DNA of 64,000 nucleotides from Anaerotruncus sp. G3(2012) (GTDB lineage Bacteria > Bacillota > Clostridia > Oscillospirales > Ruminococcaceae). Shown one piece after another: positions 51,777-60,605 of the stretch. Under the pieces are notes generated by a model. It worked only from the letters and a program-made list of their open reading frames with translations. It made no database searches and was not told the origin of the DNA. Location of the stretch: the NCBI RefSeq assembly GCF_000403395.2, contig NZ_KE159657.1, positions 566,438-630,437 of the forward strand, read 5' to 3'. Position numbers and translations under genes: made by a program. Position 1 is the stretch's first letter; every line of letters begins with the position of its first letter.

Positions 51777-53327
51777 ATGCAGCATGGAGATAAGGGAAAT
51801 GTTAACAGGATGGTCAGAAAAATCAGTCTGGGCTTGAACCTTCTGACCATCGCCGTTGGAATGTGGGCAGTATCCGAATGCTATGATTTCGGGGATTTCG
51901 AATTCGATTTTGACTGGCCGGAATCGTTTGTTGCGCTTCTGCTCTTTGCTCTGGTGCTGTTCGCCCGGGTCTGGGTATTCAACCGGGATCGGACCCGGGC
52001 GATTGCGGCAGGCTTTGCGGGCAGTTTTCTGAAAAACGGATCCCGACATCCGGATTTGCAGCCGCAGGGAATGGCGCAGGATCGGGCAAACGGCATCCGG
52101 GAAGGTTGGCCGCAGATGCTGGAGGGCTTATGCAGTTTCAGTGCATCCAGAAACTTTGAAATCAATTCTTCCAATGATGTCTTTTCTGAACTGGTAGGAT
52201 ATACCAAAGAAGAGCTGACGGTGAAGAAACAGACGGATTTTGCACAGCTTATCGTTCCAGAGGAGCGGGAACGGTTCAGGGAAGATGTTTTGCACATCTC
52301 TCTGGAGGGAGGAAACCGGAATACCTCCTATCATATCAACTGCAAAGACGGGCGGATAATCCTCGTTTCGGCCTATATGAAAGCGGTCAGGGATTCCAGG
52401 GGCAAGATGTGGATACAGGCAATTTTTATCCGGATCAATGAGCAGACGGACGCCTATGAGGAACTTCAGAAAAATGCCAACAGGAGCGAAATTCTGCTTT
52501 CGCAGCTGACGGACATTATCTTCGAGATCAATATGGAAGAGGATGCGGTGACCTATTCCATGAACTGGGAGGATAAGATTGCAGCCGATATCCCGCGGAG
52601 CCGCGCTTTGGAACGGATTAAAGAAGGCGGAATCTTTCATCCGGATGATGCAGGGCTGATCGAACAGATGCTCCTGGATTGCAGGCAGGATGCGCTTTTA
52701 AGAGAACAGAAGGTGCGGCTGTATGGAAAGGATGAGCGGTATATCTGGTGTATAATGAAGCTCTGCGGAGTGAAGGACCAGTCCGGGAAGGTGGTGCAGC
52801 TGATCGGCACCATAAAGGACTGTGACAAGGAAAGCGTGGAGATGGAAGCACTGCGCCAGAAAGCTGAGATTGATGAGCTGACAGGGCTGTATAATAAATA
52901 TACCATTCAGGAAAAGATTAAATCTTACCTGATTGGCAAGCGCAATTCCGAGCGTGGGCTCATGTTCATCATCGACATGGATAATTTCAAGCAGGTCAAC
53001 GACACCTATGGCCACTATACCGGGGATCTTGTGCTTGAGCAGACCGGGCGCATCCTGAAAGAATTTTCCGAGCAGTATGGTGGAGATGCAGGGCGGATTG
53101 GCGGGGACGAGTTTGTCGTATTTTTGTATGCGGTTTCGGATGCAGATGAGGTCAGTACCCGGATTAATGAGCTGCGGGACATCCTGAAAATTGAGATTCC
53201 GGGTACCGATAAGCTGTTCAGCGGGAGTATCGGCGCGGCGCTGACCGAATCGGAGGACAGTTTTGAATCTGCCTATATGCGGGTGGACAGTATGCTGTAT
53301 CAGGAAAAGAAACGGAGCAAGGTGTAA
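51777..53327 (+). CDS. PAS-GGDEF diguanylate cyclase, membrane-anchored
   Basis: A 516-residue signalling protein. Two membrane helices lie at about residues 15-30 and 45-65; two PAS-like domains (about 100-225 and 235-350) precede the GGDEF domain (about 360-510). Its active site RIGGDEFVVF is intact, and the substrate-binding MFIIDMDNFKQVNDTYGH is present, so it should make c-di-GMP. No RxxD inhibitory site occurs just before GGDEF. The ATG at 51777 follows AAGGAGTTGGAGG; the earlier ATG at 51750 overlaps dnaE but has no binding site. Confidence 0.9.
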   Translation: MQHGDKGNVNRMVRKISLGLNLLTIAVGMWAVSECYDFGDFEFDFDWPESFVALLLFALVLFARVWVFNRDRTRAIAAGFAGSFLKNGSRHPDLQPQGMAQDRANGIREGWPQMLEGLCSFSASRNFEINSSNDVFSELVGYTKEELTVKKQTDFAQLIVPEERERFREDVLHISLEGGNRNTSYHINCKDGRIILVSAYMKAVRDSRGKMWIQAIFIRINEQTDAYEELQKNANRSEILLSQLTDIIFEINMEEDAVTYSMNWEDKIAADIPRSRALERIKEGGIFHPDDAGLIEQMLLDCRQDALLREQKVRLYGKDERYIWCIMKLCGVKDQSGKVVQLIGTIKDCDKESVEMEALRQKAEIDELTGLYNKYTIQEKIKSYLIGKRNSERGLMFIIDMDNFKQVNDTYGHYTGDLVLEQTGRILKEFSEQYGGDAGRIGGDEFVVFLYAVSDADEVSTRINELRDILKIEIPGTDKLFSGSIGAALTESEDSFESAYMRVDSMLYQEKKRSKV

Positions 53328-53414
53328 CACGGATGAGGATCAGGACAAAGTGAACAGCTTTTTGCCGGTTTTGCAGGTGGTTTCGTAAAATGCGATAAAT
53401 TTTCGTCCACTGTC

Positions 53415-53443
53415 TTGAAGAATGCGGGTGAATCGAGTATAAT
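53415..53443 (+). promoter_or_regulatory. Promoter of pfkA
   Basis: TTGAAG at 53415, 17 bases, a perfect TATAAT at 53438. A second TATAAT lies at 53450. Confidence 0.65.
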
Positions 53444-53512
53444 GGCGAATATAATGGTAAATGATATAAGTTTAACAAACCTTTCGATCATTTGGATGGA
53501 GGTCGTAACAAA

Positions 53513-54499
53513 ATGGATAACAGACAGAAGACAATCGGCGTTTTGACCAGCGGCGGAGATGCACCGGGTATGAATGCAGCGGTTCGCGCGGTCGTCAGAA
53601 GTGCACTTTATAAGAAAATGCGTGTCATCGGCATCCGTAGAGGGTACAGCGGCCTGCTGGCCCGGGATATGGTTGAGATGAATCTGCGCAGCGTCTGCGA
53701 TATTCTGCATCGCGGCGGTACAGTGCTCTATACCGCGCGCTGCCCGGAATTCCGTGACGATGCGGGAGTTGAGCGCGGTCGGCAGGTCTGCGAGGAAATC
53801 GGGATCAGCGGCCTGGTCGTCATCGGCGGTGACGGATCGTTCCGCGGTGCGCGCGACCTGTCGCTCAAAGGGGTTCCCTGTATTGCGCTGCCCGGCACCA
53901 TCGACAACGACATCGCTTCGAGCGATGAAACCATTGGCTTTGCAACCGCGATCAATACGGTTGTAGACATGGTCGATAAGCTGCGTGATACCTCCCAGTC
54001 GCATGACCGTTGCTCGATCGTTGAAGTTATGGGCCGCCACTGCGGAGACATTGCCCTGCACGCCGGTATCGCCTGCGGCGCTTTGGCGATCCTTGTCCCT
54101 GAGATGCCGTTCACAATCGACGGGATTATCGAGAAGATGCAGAGAACCCTGAATACCGGCAAAAAGCATTTTATCATTATTGTTGCGGAAGGGGTCAAGG
54201 ACAGCATCGGCGGGGACGTACATCAGCTGGCGCGGACACTGGAAGAGCGTACAGGCGTGGAGTCCCGCGCGACCGTTCTTGGGCATGTACAGCGCGGCGG
54301 CGTCCCGACCGCCCGTGAGCGTGTCATGGCGAGCCATATGGGTTATCGTGCGGTTGAGCTTCTCGAACAGGGGATTGGAAATCGTGTGATTGTCAGCCGT
54401 GGAGGTGAGATCGTCGATTTGGACATCCTGGAAGCGTTGAACATGAAGCGTAAGTTCGATGAGCAGCTTTATCGGATTGCTGATGTGATCTCTATTTAA
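53513..54499 (+). CDS. pfkA: ATP-dependent 6-phosphofructokinase
   Basis: Commits fructose-6-phosphate to glycolysis. The 328 residues have LTSGGDAPGMNAAVR at the N-terminus, VVIGGDGSFRGA (the glycine of GGDG favouring ATP over PPi), the catalytic PGTIDND and MGRHCGDIAL. The length is typical for the ATP-dependent allosteric type. The ATG at 53513 is about 10 bases after GGAGG; an in-frame ATG at 53492 precedes that site and is unlikely. It has its own promoter and a terminator-like hairpin downstream. Confidence 0.95.
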   Translation: MDNRQKTIGVLTSGGDAPGMNAAVRAVVRSALYKKMRVIGIRRGYSGLLARDMVEMNLRSVCDILHRGGTVLYTARCPEFRDDAGVERGRQVCEEIGISGLVVIGGDGSFRGARDLSLKGVPCIALPGTIDNDIASSDETIGFATAINTVVDMVDKLRDTSQSHDRCSIVEVMGRHCGDIALHAGIACGALAILVPEMPFTIDGIIEKMQRTLNTGKKHFIIIVAEGVKDSIGGDVHQLARTLEERTGVESRATVLGHVQRGGVPTARERVMASHMGYRAVELLEQGIGNRVIVSRGGEIVDLDILEALNMKRKFDEQLYRIADVISI

Positions 54500-54600
54500 G
54501 AACCCGTTCCATATCTTATACAGGATGTTTTTTCCTTGCGAAAAAATACACTCCCTCGTATCTTTCCCTGTGTCTTCCCGGGACATCTGACCCGGATGAG

Positions 54601-54643
54601 CGGAGCTGCTGACGGTATCGCAAAGCTGTCGGCAGCTCCGTTT
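54601..54643 (+). terminator. Terminator of pfkA
   Basis: CGGAGCTGC...GCAGCTCCG (arms 54601-54609 and 54632-54640) with TTT following. Upstream, at 54502, AAGAACCCGTTCCATATC resembles one end of the MITE at 47953 but has no matching second end. Confidence 0.55.
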
Positions 54644-54688
54644 CCCACTTTCCAAACTTTTTATCATTTTGCAGGAAACAGATTCCGC

Positions 54689-54717
54689 TTGCAGTAATAT
54701 GTGGAGTTTGTTACACT
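54689..54717 (+). promoter_or_regulatory. Promoter of the transglutaminase-like gene
   Basis: TTGCAG at 54689, 17 bases, TACACT at 54712, followed by TATATAAATAAG. The match is moderate. Confidence 0.45.
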
Positions 54718-54781
54718 ATATAAATAAGCCGGTAGTTTCCGGCATGGAAAATACCATCTATCTGGAAAGGAGAACGCCACA

Positions 54782-56212
54782 ATGAACCATTTACATAAAC
54801 GGGCCGCTCCGATATTGGCCGCGCTGTGTCTGGCGGGAATGGGGGTACAGGCAGCAGCCTCTCCCTTTTCTGCTTTGATGACTATTGGGGCTTCGGCGCA
54901 GAGCAGGATTCCGTCAGAGGCATTGACGCAGGTTTCACAGGCAGAGCCGCTGCCGATTCTGGAGCCAGCAGTTTCAGCACCTGCGGTGGACGGGGCAGAA
55001 GCCGCTCCGGCCGAGCCGGAGTCTGTCGGGGGATGGACCCCTTCCGGCAGTTCCGGGGAGATTTTTCGCAGGCTGAACGGCAGATGGGCGGGTTCCCTGC
55101 CGACCAAGCTGTCTTCCTCCGCCTATTATCTTGACCCAATCGAGCTGAACATCGTAGATGACGCTCAGACGCCAAAACTGTTCATCACGATCCAGTCCTA
55201 TGATGCGGCCTATATGCTGCCAAATTCCTGGAAGGTTTCGAAGGAAGGGACAACCTTTACCTTCAATGAAGGGACCTGGGAAGCAACGGTGACCCTCTCG
55301 CTGGCCGAAAACGACACCAAACTGGCTGGTACAGTGGCGCAGTATGACAAGGTTTACGAATTCGAACTGTACAGGATGTCGAGCACTCCGGACATCAAGG
55401 ACCAGCAGGAGCAGTATCTGTTCGAGGGGGAGCCGCCCGCAGTCTGGGCCGAACGGCTGGCGAAATACCCCAGCTTCGGGACAGGCAGCGACACGATTCC
55501 ATTTACCTACGAGCTTTACGAGAAAGAGAAAATTGCTGCGCTGCTGAATGCGGCAGATTTCGCCAATACGGCTGTAAAAGGGTATAGCAGCGATGTCGCG
55601 ATGATGCAGGCGCTGCTTGAGGTGTTCTGCGACCGGTTCCCGCATGACGGCGCTTCCGGGATGCCCGAACAGACCGATGTGATTTCGATTCTGAATTATG
55701 CCGATCAGGCGGAAGGGATTGAGTGTCGCGGACAGGCGGCAATGTTTTCTGCGATCCTGCGCGCATATGGAATCCCTGCCCGCGTGGTGATGTGTCTGCC
55801 CTATACAGACCCCTGCGAGGACTGCCATGTAATCGTGCACGCGTGGTCGAGCGATCTGGGGCAGTGGGTGATGATCGACCCAACCTACCGGCTGATGCTC
55901 CGGGATCAGAACGGGAGCTACTTAAGTATTCCGCAGGTGCGGGATGCGCTGGTCAGCGGGCAGGTGCTTGTCGCCAACGAGACTGCTGGACATAACCGCG
56001 CCCCCTTCTCAATGGAATACTACCGCGCCTATATGACCAAGAATATGTTCCGTTTTTCCAGCCGCACCAATGCCTGCTTCGAAGGGGATAATGCCGCAGG
56101 AAACCGCGATCGTCTGCTTGTTCCGCTGAATTATCAGGTTCAGTATCCATGGTCGCGCCCTGAGATTGTTACCACCAATGCGGATGCCTTCTGGGCCGCA
56201 CCAATCCTTTGA
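54782..56212 (+). CDS. Secreted transglutaminase-like protein
   Basis: A 476-residue exported protein. Residues 1-27 form a signal peptide (LCLAGMGVQAAAS). A Pro/Ala-rich linker (about 45-85) and a beta-rich N-terminal domain follow. The transglutaminase core has the Cys in GIECRGQAAMF (about residue 318), His in CHVIVHAWS and Asp in VMIDPTY, the papain-like triad. No wall-anchor is visible. Such domains may act as proteases or cross-linkers; the target is unknown. AAAGGAGAACGCC precedes the ATG. Confidence 0.87.
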   Translation: MNHLHKRAAPILAALCLAGMGVQAAASPFSALMTIGASAQSRIPSEALTQVSQAEPLPILEPAVSAPAVDGAEAAPAEPESVGGWTPSGSSGEIFRRLNGRWAGSLPTKLSSSAYYLDPIELNIVDDAQTPKLFITIQSYDAAYMLPNSWKVSKEGTTFTFNEGTWEATVTLSLAENDTKLAGTVAQYDKVYEFELYRMSSTPDIKDQQEQYLFEGEPPAVWAERLAKYPSFGTGSDTIPFTYELYEKEKIAALLNAADFANTAVKGYSSDVAMMQALLEVFCDRFPHDGASGMPEQTDVISILNYADQAEGIECRGQAAMFSAILRAYGIPARVVMCLPYTDPCEDCHVIVHAWSSDLGQWVMIDPTYRLMLRDQNGSYLSIPQVRDALVSGQVLVANETAGHNRAPFSMEYYRAYMTKNMFRFSSRTNACFEGDNAAGNRDRLLVPLNYQVQYPWSRPEIVTTNADAFWAAPIL

Positions 56213-56400
56213 ATTGGCTGAAACAGGCGCCGGATAAAGACGATCCTGTGTCTCTGCCATCCCAATCCTGCTCATTTGGGGAATGGCAAAAAGCCTCTTG
56301 AGGAAGTGAATAAAAAACGCCCCGTCTTTTGTAGCTTTTGAAGATAGAATTTGTAAAAAAATACTGTTACAATAGAAATAAAACAAAAGGAGGGATTGGG

Positions 56401-57126
56401 ATGCGTGCAAGATATCGGGTTCTTTCGGCTTTTCTGACAGTCGTTATGGCTTTTTTGGCTTTAGGCTGCGGCTATGTGGAGCACAACAGCTTGGTAAAAG
56501 CGGATGCGTCTGACTTATTGAGTTCCAAGGACAGACGGCCATTTGAGCAGGTCTACGAAGAATATCTGCTTATGATGGAGCAATCTCCGCAGATGCTGAT
56601 TTCCTGCCCGTTTTGCGGTGGAAGCGGCAGGTCGGATACAGAGTGCAAAAGCTGCAATGGAAGTGGCTACAAAACAGATCCCCATATTACAACGTTTGCG
56701 GCGTTCTTTCCATGCCGGGAGTGTGCAGGGGCTGGCTACCCAAAATGTTCTGAATGTTTTCTTGGAAGTTACATGGACCCAGACTATCAGCTGAAAAGAG
56801 AGGAATGGGACAAGCAGAGACGGGCGCTCCTAAATGAAATGGGCTACTCGGATGCGGAGATTGACGCGATGGATCGGGCGCGGGCAAAAGCATATTTGCA
56901 GGCACATAAGCAGATGTCTTCCGAGTTTGAGGGTGTTTTTCAGCCGTCAGATTTGGCAGATGCTCCTAGTGGATGCAACGCCTGTAGTGGGATTGGGACC
57001 TGCCCTACCTGCTATGGAGATGGTCTGATGGAAAATCCCTATCTGGGTGGGAAGCTACAGGATTGTGCAAACTGTCGCAGCAACAAAGGAAAATGCTGGA
57101 ACTGTAATGGTACTGGCAAAAAATAA
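56401..57126 (+). CDS. Lipoprotein with DnaJ-type zinc-finger motifs
   Basis: A 241-residue exported lipoprotein: signal residues 1-22 with lipobox LALGC. The mature part has two zinc-finger blocks, each with four CxxC motifs. The first has CPFCGGSG, CKSCNGSG, CREC and CSEC (about 69-122), and the second CNACSGIG, CPTCYGDG, CANC and CWNCNGTG (about 190-240), separated by a charged helix. Four of these match the CxxCxGxG zinc repeats of DnaJ, but the J-domain is absent and the location is extracytoplasmic. Eight CxxC motifs could bind up to four zinc ions. AAAGGAGGGATTGGG precedes the ATG. Confidence 0.85.
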   Translation: MRARYRVLSAFLTVVMAFLALGCGYVEHNSLVKADASDLLSSKDRRPFEQVYEEYLLMMEQSPQMLISCPFCGGSGRSDTECKSCNGSGYKTDPHITTFAAFFPCRECAGAGYPKCSECFLGSYMDPDYQLKREEWDKQRRALLNEMGYSDAEIDAMDRARAKAYLQAHKQMSSEFEGVFQPSDLADAPSGCNACSGIGTCPTCYGDGLMENPYLGGKLQDCANCRSNKGKCWNCNGTGKK

Positions 57127-57147
57127 CCGGCGATCCTGATAGTGGGG

Positions 57148-57173
57148 CGCGCATCTGAAAAAGATGCGCGTTC
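57148..57173 (+). terminator. Terminator after the zinc-finger lipoprotein
   Basis: CGCGCATCT and AGATGCGCG form a perfect 9-bp stem, loop GAAAA, then TTC. The next 200 bases contain nothing recognisable before the promoter at 57383. Confidence 0.6.
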
Positions 57174-57382
57174 TGCTTTATCTCCCGCGGCATATCCTTT
57201 GGGTAAGAGAACCGGATATTTCATGGGCAGGCTGGAGCGGCGGGAGGGGGCGGATTTTAAAAAGGAAAAAATTCGGGGAAGAAATTACAGAAAAGTGCTT
57301 TATTATTCCGGGAGAAATGTGTATAATAAGGTCTGGTTGGTGCGATGCGGATGGTAAGATTGGAAAGTTTTGCGTTCAAGGC

Positions 57383-57411
57383 TTGTAGTTTTGTGCCATA
57401 CGCATTATAAT
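57383..57411 (+). promoter_or_regulatory. Promoter of the MBOAT operon
   Basis: TTGTAG at 57383, 17 bases, a perfect TATAAT at 57406; the MBOAT start is 48 bases downstream. Confidence 0.6.
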
Positions 57412-57458
57412 AGAGTCTAGAGCGCTTTTGCGTGTTTTTTACATTAAGGAGTTTGCCC

Positions 57459-58868
57459 ATGGTTTTTGCCAATCTGTTGTTTATTTATCTGTTCCTGCCG
57501 CTCAATCTGCTGTTTTATTTTCTTTCGAAACAGATCGCTTACCGCAATGCGGTGATGATCTGCTTTTCGTTTCTTTTCTATGCGTGGGGGGAACCAGTCT
57601 GGGTACTGCTTCTGCTGACTTCGGCAATGTTCGACTATATGCATGGGCGGCTGATCGGAAGGTTTCGAGGCGGGTGGATCGCACGTGCTGCGCTCTGTTC
57701 CTCGCTTCTCATCAACCTCGGTTTGCTCTGCACCTTCAAATACAGCGGATTCCTGGTGGAAAATCTCAATGCGTTGCTGCATACCTCGTTTACGCCTCCG
57801 GCTTTTGCACTGCCGATTGGCATTTCCTTCTACACCTTCCAGACGATCTCCTATGTGGTAGACGTCTACCGTGGAGAGGTCGAGCCGCAGAGGAACCCGG
57901 CGTATTATCTGCTCTATCTTTCGATGTACCATCAGCTGGTCGCAGGGCCGGTCATCCGATATGCGGATGTTGCCCGCGAGATCCGCAGCCGGTCGGTCAC
58001 CCTGGTAACCTTTTCAGAGGGCATGACCCGGTTTGTATTCGGTCTGGCAAAAAAGGTCCTGATTGCAAACGTTGCGGGCAAGCTCTCGGGCAATTTCTTT
58101 GACAGCGATTTTTCCCAGCTTACAGTGGGTGGGGCATGGTTTGGTGCATTGCTCTATACCTTGCAAATTTACTACGATTTTTCCGGTTACTCGGATATGG
58201 CGATCGGACTTGGCCGGATGTTCGGATTCCATTATAAAGAGAACTTCAACTACCCGTACATTTCAAAATCGGTGACCGAGTTCTGGCGCAGATGGCATAT
58301 CTCGCTTTCGAGTTTTTTTCGCGATTACGTCTATATTCCGCTGGGAGGAAACCGGGTCCACCCAATTCGCAATCTGCTGATTACCTGGTTCCTCACCGGG
58401 CTTTGGCATGGGGCAAGCTGGAATTTTATCCTGTGGGGAGTCTATTACGGACTGTTTATCCTGTGCGAGCGGCTGTTCCTCGGGAAGTGGCTTGAGAAGC
58501 TGCCGAAATGTGTCGGACATATCTACCTGCTGATCGTGGCAGTTACCGGCTGGGTGATCTTCTATTTTACAGACACCTCGCGGCTGGGACGTTACCTTTC
58601 GATCATGTTTGGTTTGGAAGGGCACAGACTGTGGGACAGCCATGTCCATCTCAGCATTTTGAATAATATCTTCTGGGTAGCATTGGCGGTATTCTTCTGT
58701 ATGCCAATTGTCAAGATGCTCAAACGGTTTGTCTCTGAGCGGCTTCCGGTCGGAAACATGCGGGTGCTGCTCTGTGGTCAGACGTTTATCAATTTTGCAC
58801 TGCTTGTGGTCTGCACCGCTCAACTGGTTGGGCAGAGTTACAATCCATTTTTGTATTACAGATTCTGA
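57459..58868 (+). CDS. MBOAT family O-acyltransferase (AlgI type)
   Basis: A 469-residue membrane protein with about ten helices. Family signatures are LPIGISFYTFQTISYVVDVY, RRWHISLSSFFRDYVYIPLGG and GLWHGASWNFI, the last containing the conserved catalytic histidine. AlgI, DltB and PatA-type enzymes pass acyl groups across the membrane to extracellular polymers. The ATG at 57459 follows AAGGAG by 7 bases. The next gene encodes a DHHW protein, the common AlgJ/PatB-like partner, so an O-acetylation system for a surface glycan is likely. Confidence 0.93.
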   Translation: MVFANLLFIYLFLPLNLLFYFLSKQIAYRNAVMICFSFLFYAWGEPVWVLLLLTSAMFDYMHGRLIGRFRGGWIARAALCSSLLINLGLLCTFKYSGFLVENLNALLHTSFTPPAFALPIGISFYTFQTISYVVDVYRGEVEPQRNPAYYLLYLSMYHQLVAGPVIRYADVAREIRSRSVTLVTFSEGMTRFVFGLAKKVLIANVAGKLSGNFFDSDFSQLTVGGAWFGALLYTLQIYYDFSGYSDMAIGLGRMFGFHYKENFNYPYISKSVTEFWRRWHISLSSFFRDYVYIPLGGNRVHPIRNLLITWFLTGLWHGASWNFILWGVYYGLFILCERLFLGKWLEKLPKCVGHIYLLIVAVTGWVIFYFTDTSRLGRYLSIMFGLEGHRLWDSHVHLSILNNIFWVALAVFFCMPIVKMLKRFVSERLPVGNMRVLLCGQTFINFALLVVCTAQLVGQSYNPFLYYRF

Positions 58869-58880
58869 CGGGGGAAAACA

Positions 58881-60605
58881 ATGAGAAAAAAGAACAAAGC
58901 AAAACAGTTCCGGTATTCTCCGGGCAGCGGAAATACCGGGAAGAAGGAGAGTCCAGAAAGGAAAAAGGCAACCGTAAAACCCGCCCGCCCGACTGCCGAA
59001 GAGGAGATCGAGCGCTATTATGAACTGGTGCATCTCAAGGTGCCGGGTAAAAGCCTGAGCCGGATTTCTGCGTTTAACATCATGGTGCTATGCGGAATGT
59101 TGGCAGCTTTCTGCGTCGGTTCGTTTGCGATGGAAAAGCCGGTTTTTTCACAGATTGAGAAGCGCGACCTGGCCAAGATGCCGGAATTTTCAGCATCCAG
59201 CCTGTTCAAAGGCTCGCTGACCCGCGACATCGAAACCTATTTTGCAGATACGTTTCCGTTTCGTGAGTGGCTGGTGACCCTGTCGGCAGTGGTGGATGAA
59301 AGCCGCGGAATCCGGATGGATGATGTGCGGATCGTGCAGCCGCCCGGGGGAGAGGTGCAGGATATCCCAGCGGATGCGTCCCTGCCTGAGAACAAGAATC
59401 CGACACCGCCTCCATCCGGGAACAGCCTCCCAGCGGTTTCTCCGGATGGCAGTTCGTCTGAGGACAGTTCCTCTGAGGCTTCCTCCTCGCAGGCATTCAC
59501 ACTGGAGCCGCTGGAGGACGATGGGGAACCGACGACGGTCAGCAACGGCATCTTTGTCTATAAGGGGATGGCGATGTCGCTGTTCGGCACCAGCTATTCC
59601 AACGGGGAATGGTATGCGGAGGTACTCAACACCTATCACCGCGAGCTTCCTACGGTGCAGATTTACAATATGATTATCCCGACAGCGAGCGAATTCTATA
59701 TCCCGAAGAAATATGCGGATATGTCTGCGTCCCAGAAGGATGCAATCGACCATATTTACAGCAAGGAGGATGCGTCGATCAAGAAGGTGGATGCATGGTC
59801 CAAGCTGGCAGAGAACCGGGATAAATACCTTTATTTCCGTACCGACCATCACTGGACCGGTCTGGGGGCATATTACGCATATACTGCATTCTGCGAGCAG
59901 GCAGGCTTAGAGCCGATCCGCCTGGAGGACTGTGAAACCCGCCGCCTGGACAATTTTATCGGCACGATGTATGCCCAGACGCAGGACAGCACCCTGCTGC
60001 AAACTCCGGATTATGTGGATTATTACATTTTCCCGCAGGAGTATGAAGCGGTACGGTATGACCGTGGGGACCCCTACACTGCGAAAGAGCATTCCCTGTG
60101 GGGGGAGTATGCGGTCAGCCCGAACTGCTATTCGGTTTTCCTGCATGGAGATTTCCCGCTGATCAAAGCTACCACCAACATCAAAAATGGCCGCAAAATC
60201 CTTGTGGTGAAGGAGTCATTCGGCAATGCATTTGCGCCGTTCCTTATCAACCACTATGAGGAGGTCTATGTGGTGGATCAGCGGTATTTCGAGTTCCCGC
60301 TGGTCGATTTCATCAAGCAGAACGGCATCAACGAGCTGGTCTTTGCAAACAATAGCTTCGCAGTTTTTACGCCTTATCACATCCGCTGCATCGACGGGCT
60401 GCGCCACCTGGCGCTCTATCCGCTGCCTGCGCCTGTTCCGGCGGAGCCGGACCCGCAGGAGGAGGCAGAAGAACCGGTCGAGTCTTCTGAGCCGGAGGAA
60501 CCAGTGGTTGACGCGATGGTCTATCAGCCGGACCCCGAACCTGATCCGGAACCTCCCAAGCAGCCGCCCAAGAGGGTTAAGCGGATGCCGCCGCGGGATG
60601 ATTAG
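58881..60605 (+). CDS. DHHW family protein (acyltransferase partner)
   Basis: A 574-residue protein with a cytoplasmic basic N-terminus, one membrane helix (about residues 60-85: FNIMVLCGMLAAFCVGSFAM) and a large extracytoplasmic domain. The family motif FRTDHHWTGLGAYY is near residue 318, matching the Asp-His region of AlgJ/AlgX-like SGNH-type domains; VKESFGNAF later supplies a serine. A Pro/Ser linker (about 160-200) and an acidic Pro-rich tail are present. GGGGGAAAACA precedes the ATG. It ends 8 bases past the start of the DctP-like gene. Confidence 0.9.
   Translation: MRKKNKAKQFRYSPGSGNTGKKESPERKKATVKPARPTAEEEIERYYELVHLKVPGKSLSRISAFNIMVLCGMLAAFCVGSFAMEKPVFSQIEKRDLAKMPEFSASSLFKGSLTRDIETYFADTFPFREWLVTLSAVVDESRGIRMDDVRIVQPPGGEVQDIPADASLPENKNPTPPPSGNSLPAVSPDGSSSEDSSSEASSSQAFTLEPLEDDGEPTTVSNGIFVYKGMAMSLFGTSYSNGEWYAEVLNTYHRELPTVQIYNMIIPTASEFYIPKKYADMSASQKDAIDHIYSKEDASIKKVDAWSKLAENRDKYLYFRTDHHWTGLGAYYAYTAFCEQAGLEPIRLEDCETRRLDNFIGTMYAQTQDSTLLQTPDYVDYYIFPQEYEAVRYDRGDPYTAKEHSLWGEYAVSPNCYSVFLHGDFPLIKATTNIKNGRKILVVKESFGNAFAPFLINHYEEVYVVDQRYFEFPLVDFIKQNGINELVFANNSFAVFTPYHIRCIDGLRHLALYPLPAPVPAEPDPQEEAEEPVESSEPEEPVVDAMVYQPDPEPDPEPPKQPPKRVKRMPPRDD

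Noticed and set aside
54497..54530. Second MITE copy after pfkA
   Set aside because: Only one end-like sequence (AAGAACCCGTTCCATATC) is present, with no inverted partner within several hundred bases.
53300..54667. Open frame of 455 codons opposite pfkA
   Set aside because: Antisense shadow running through the pfkA promoter and terminator.
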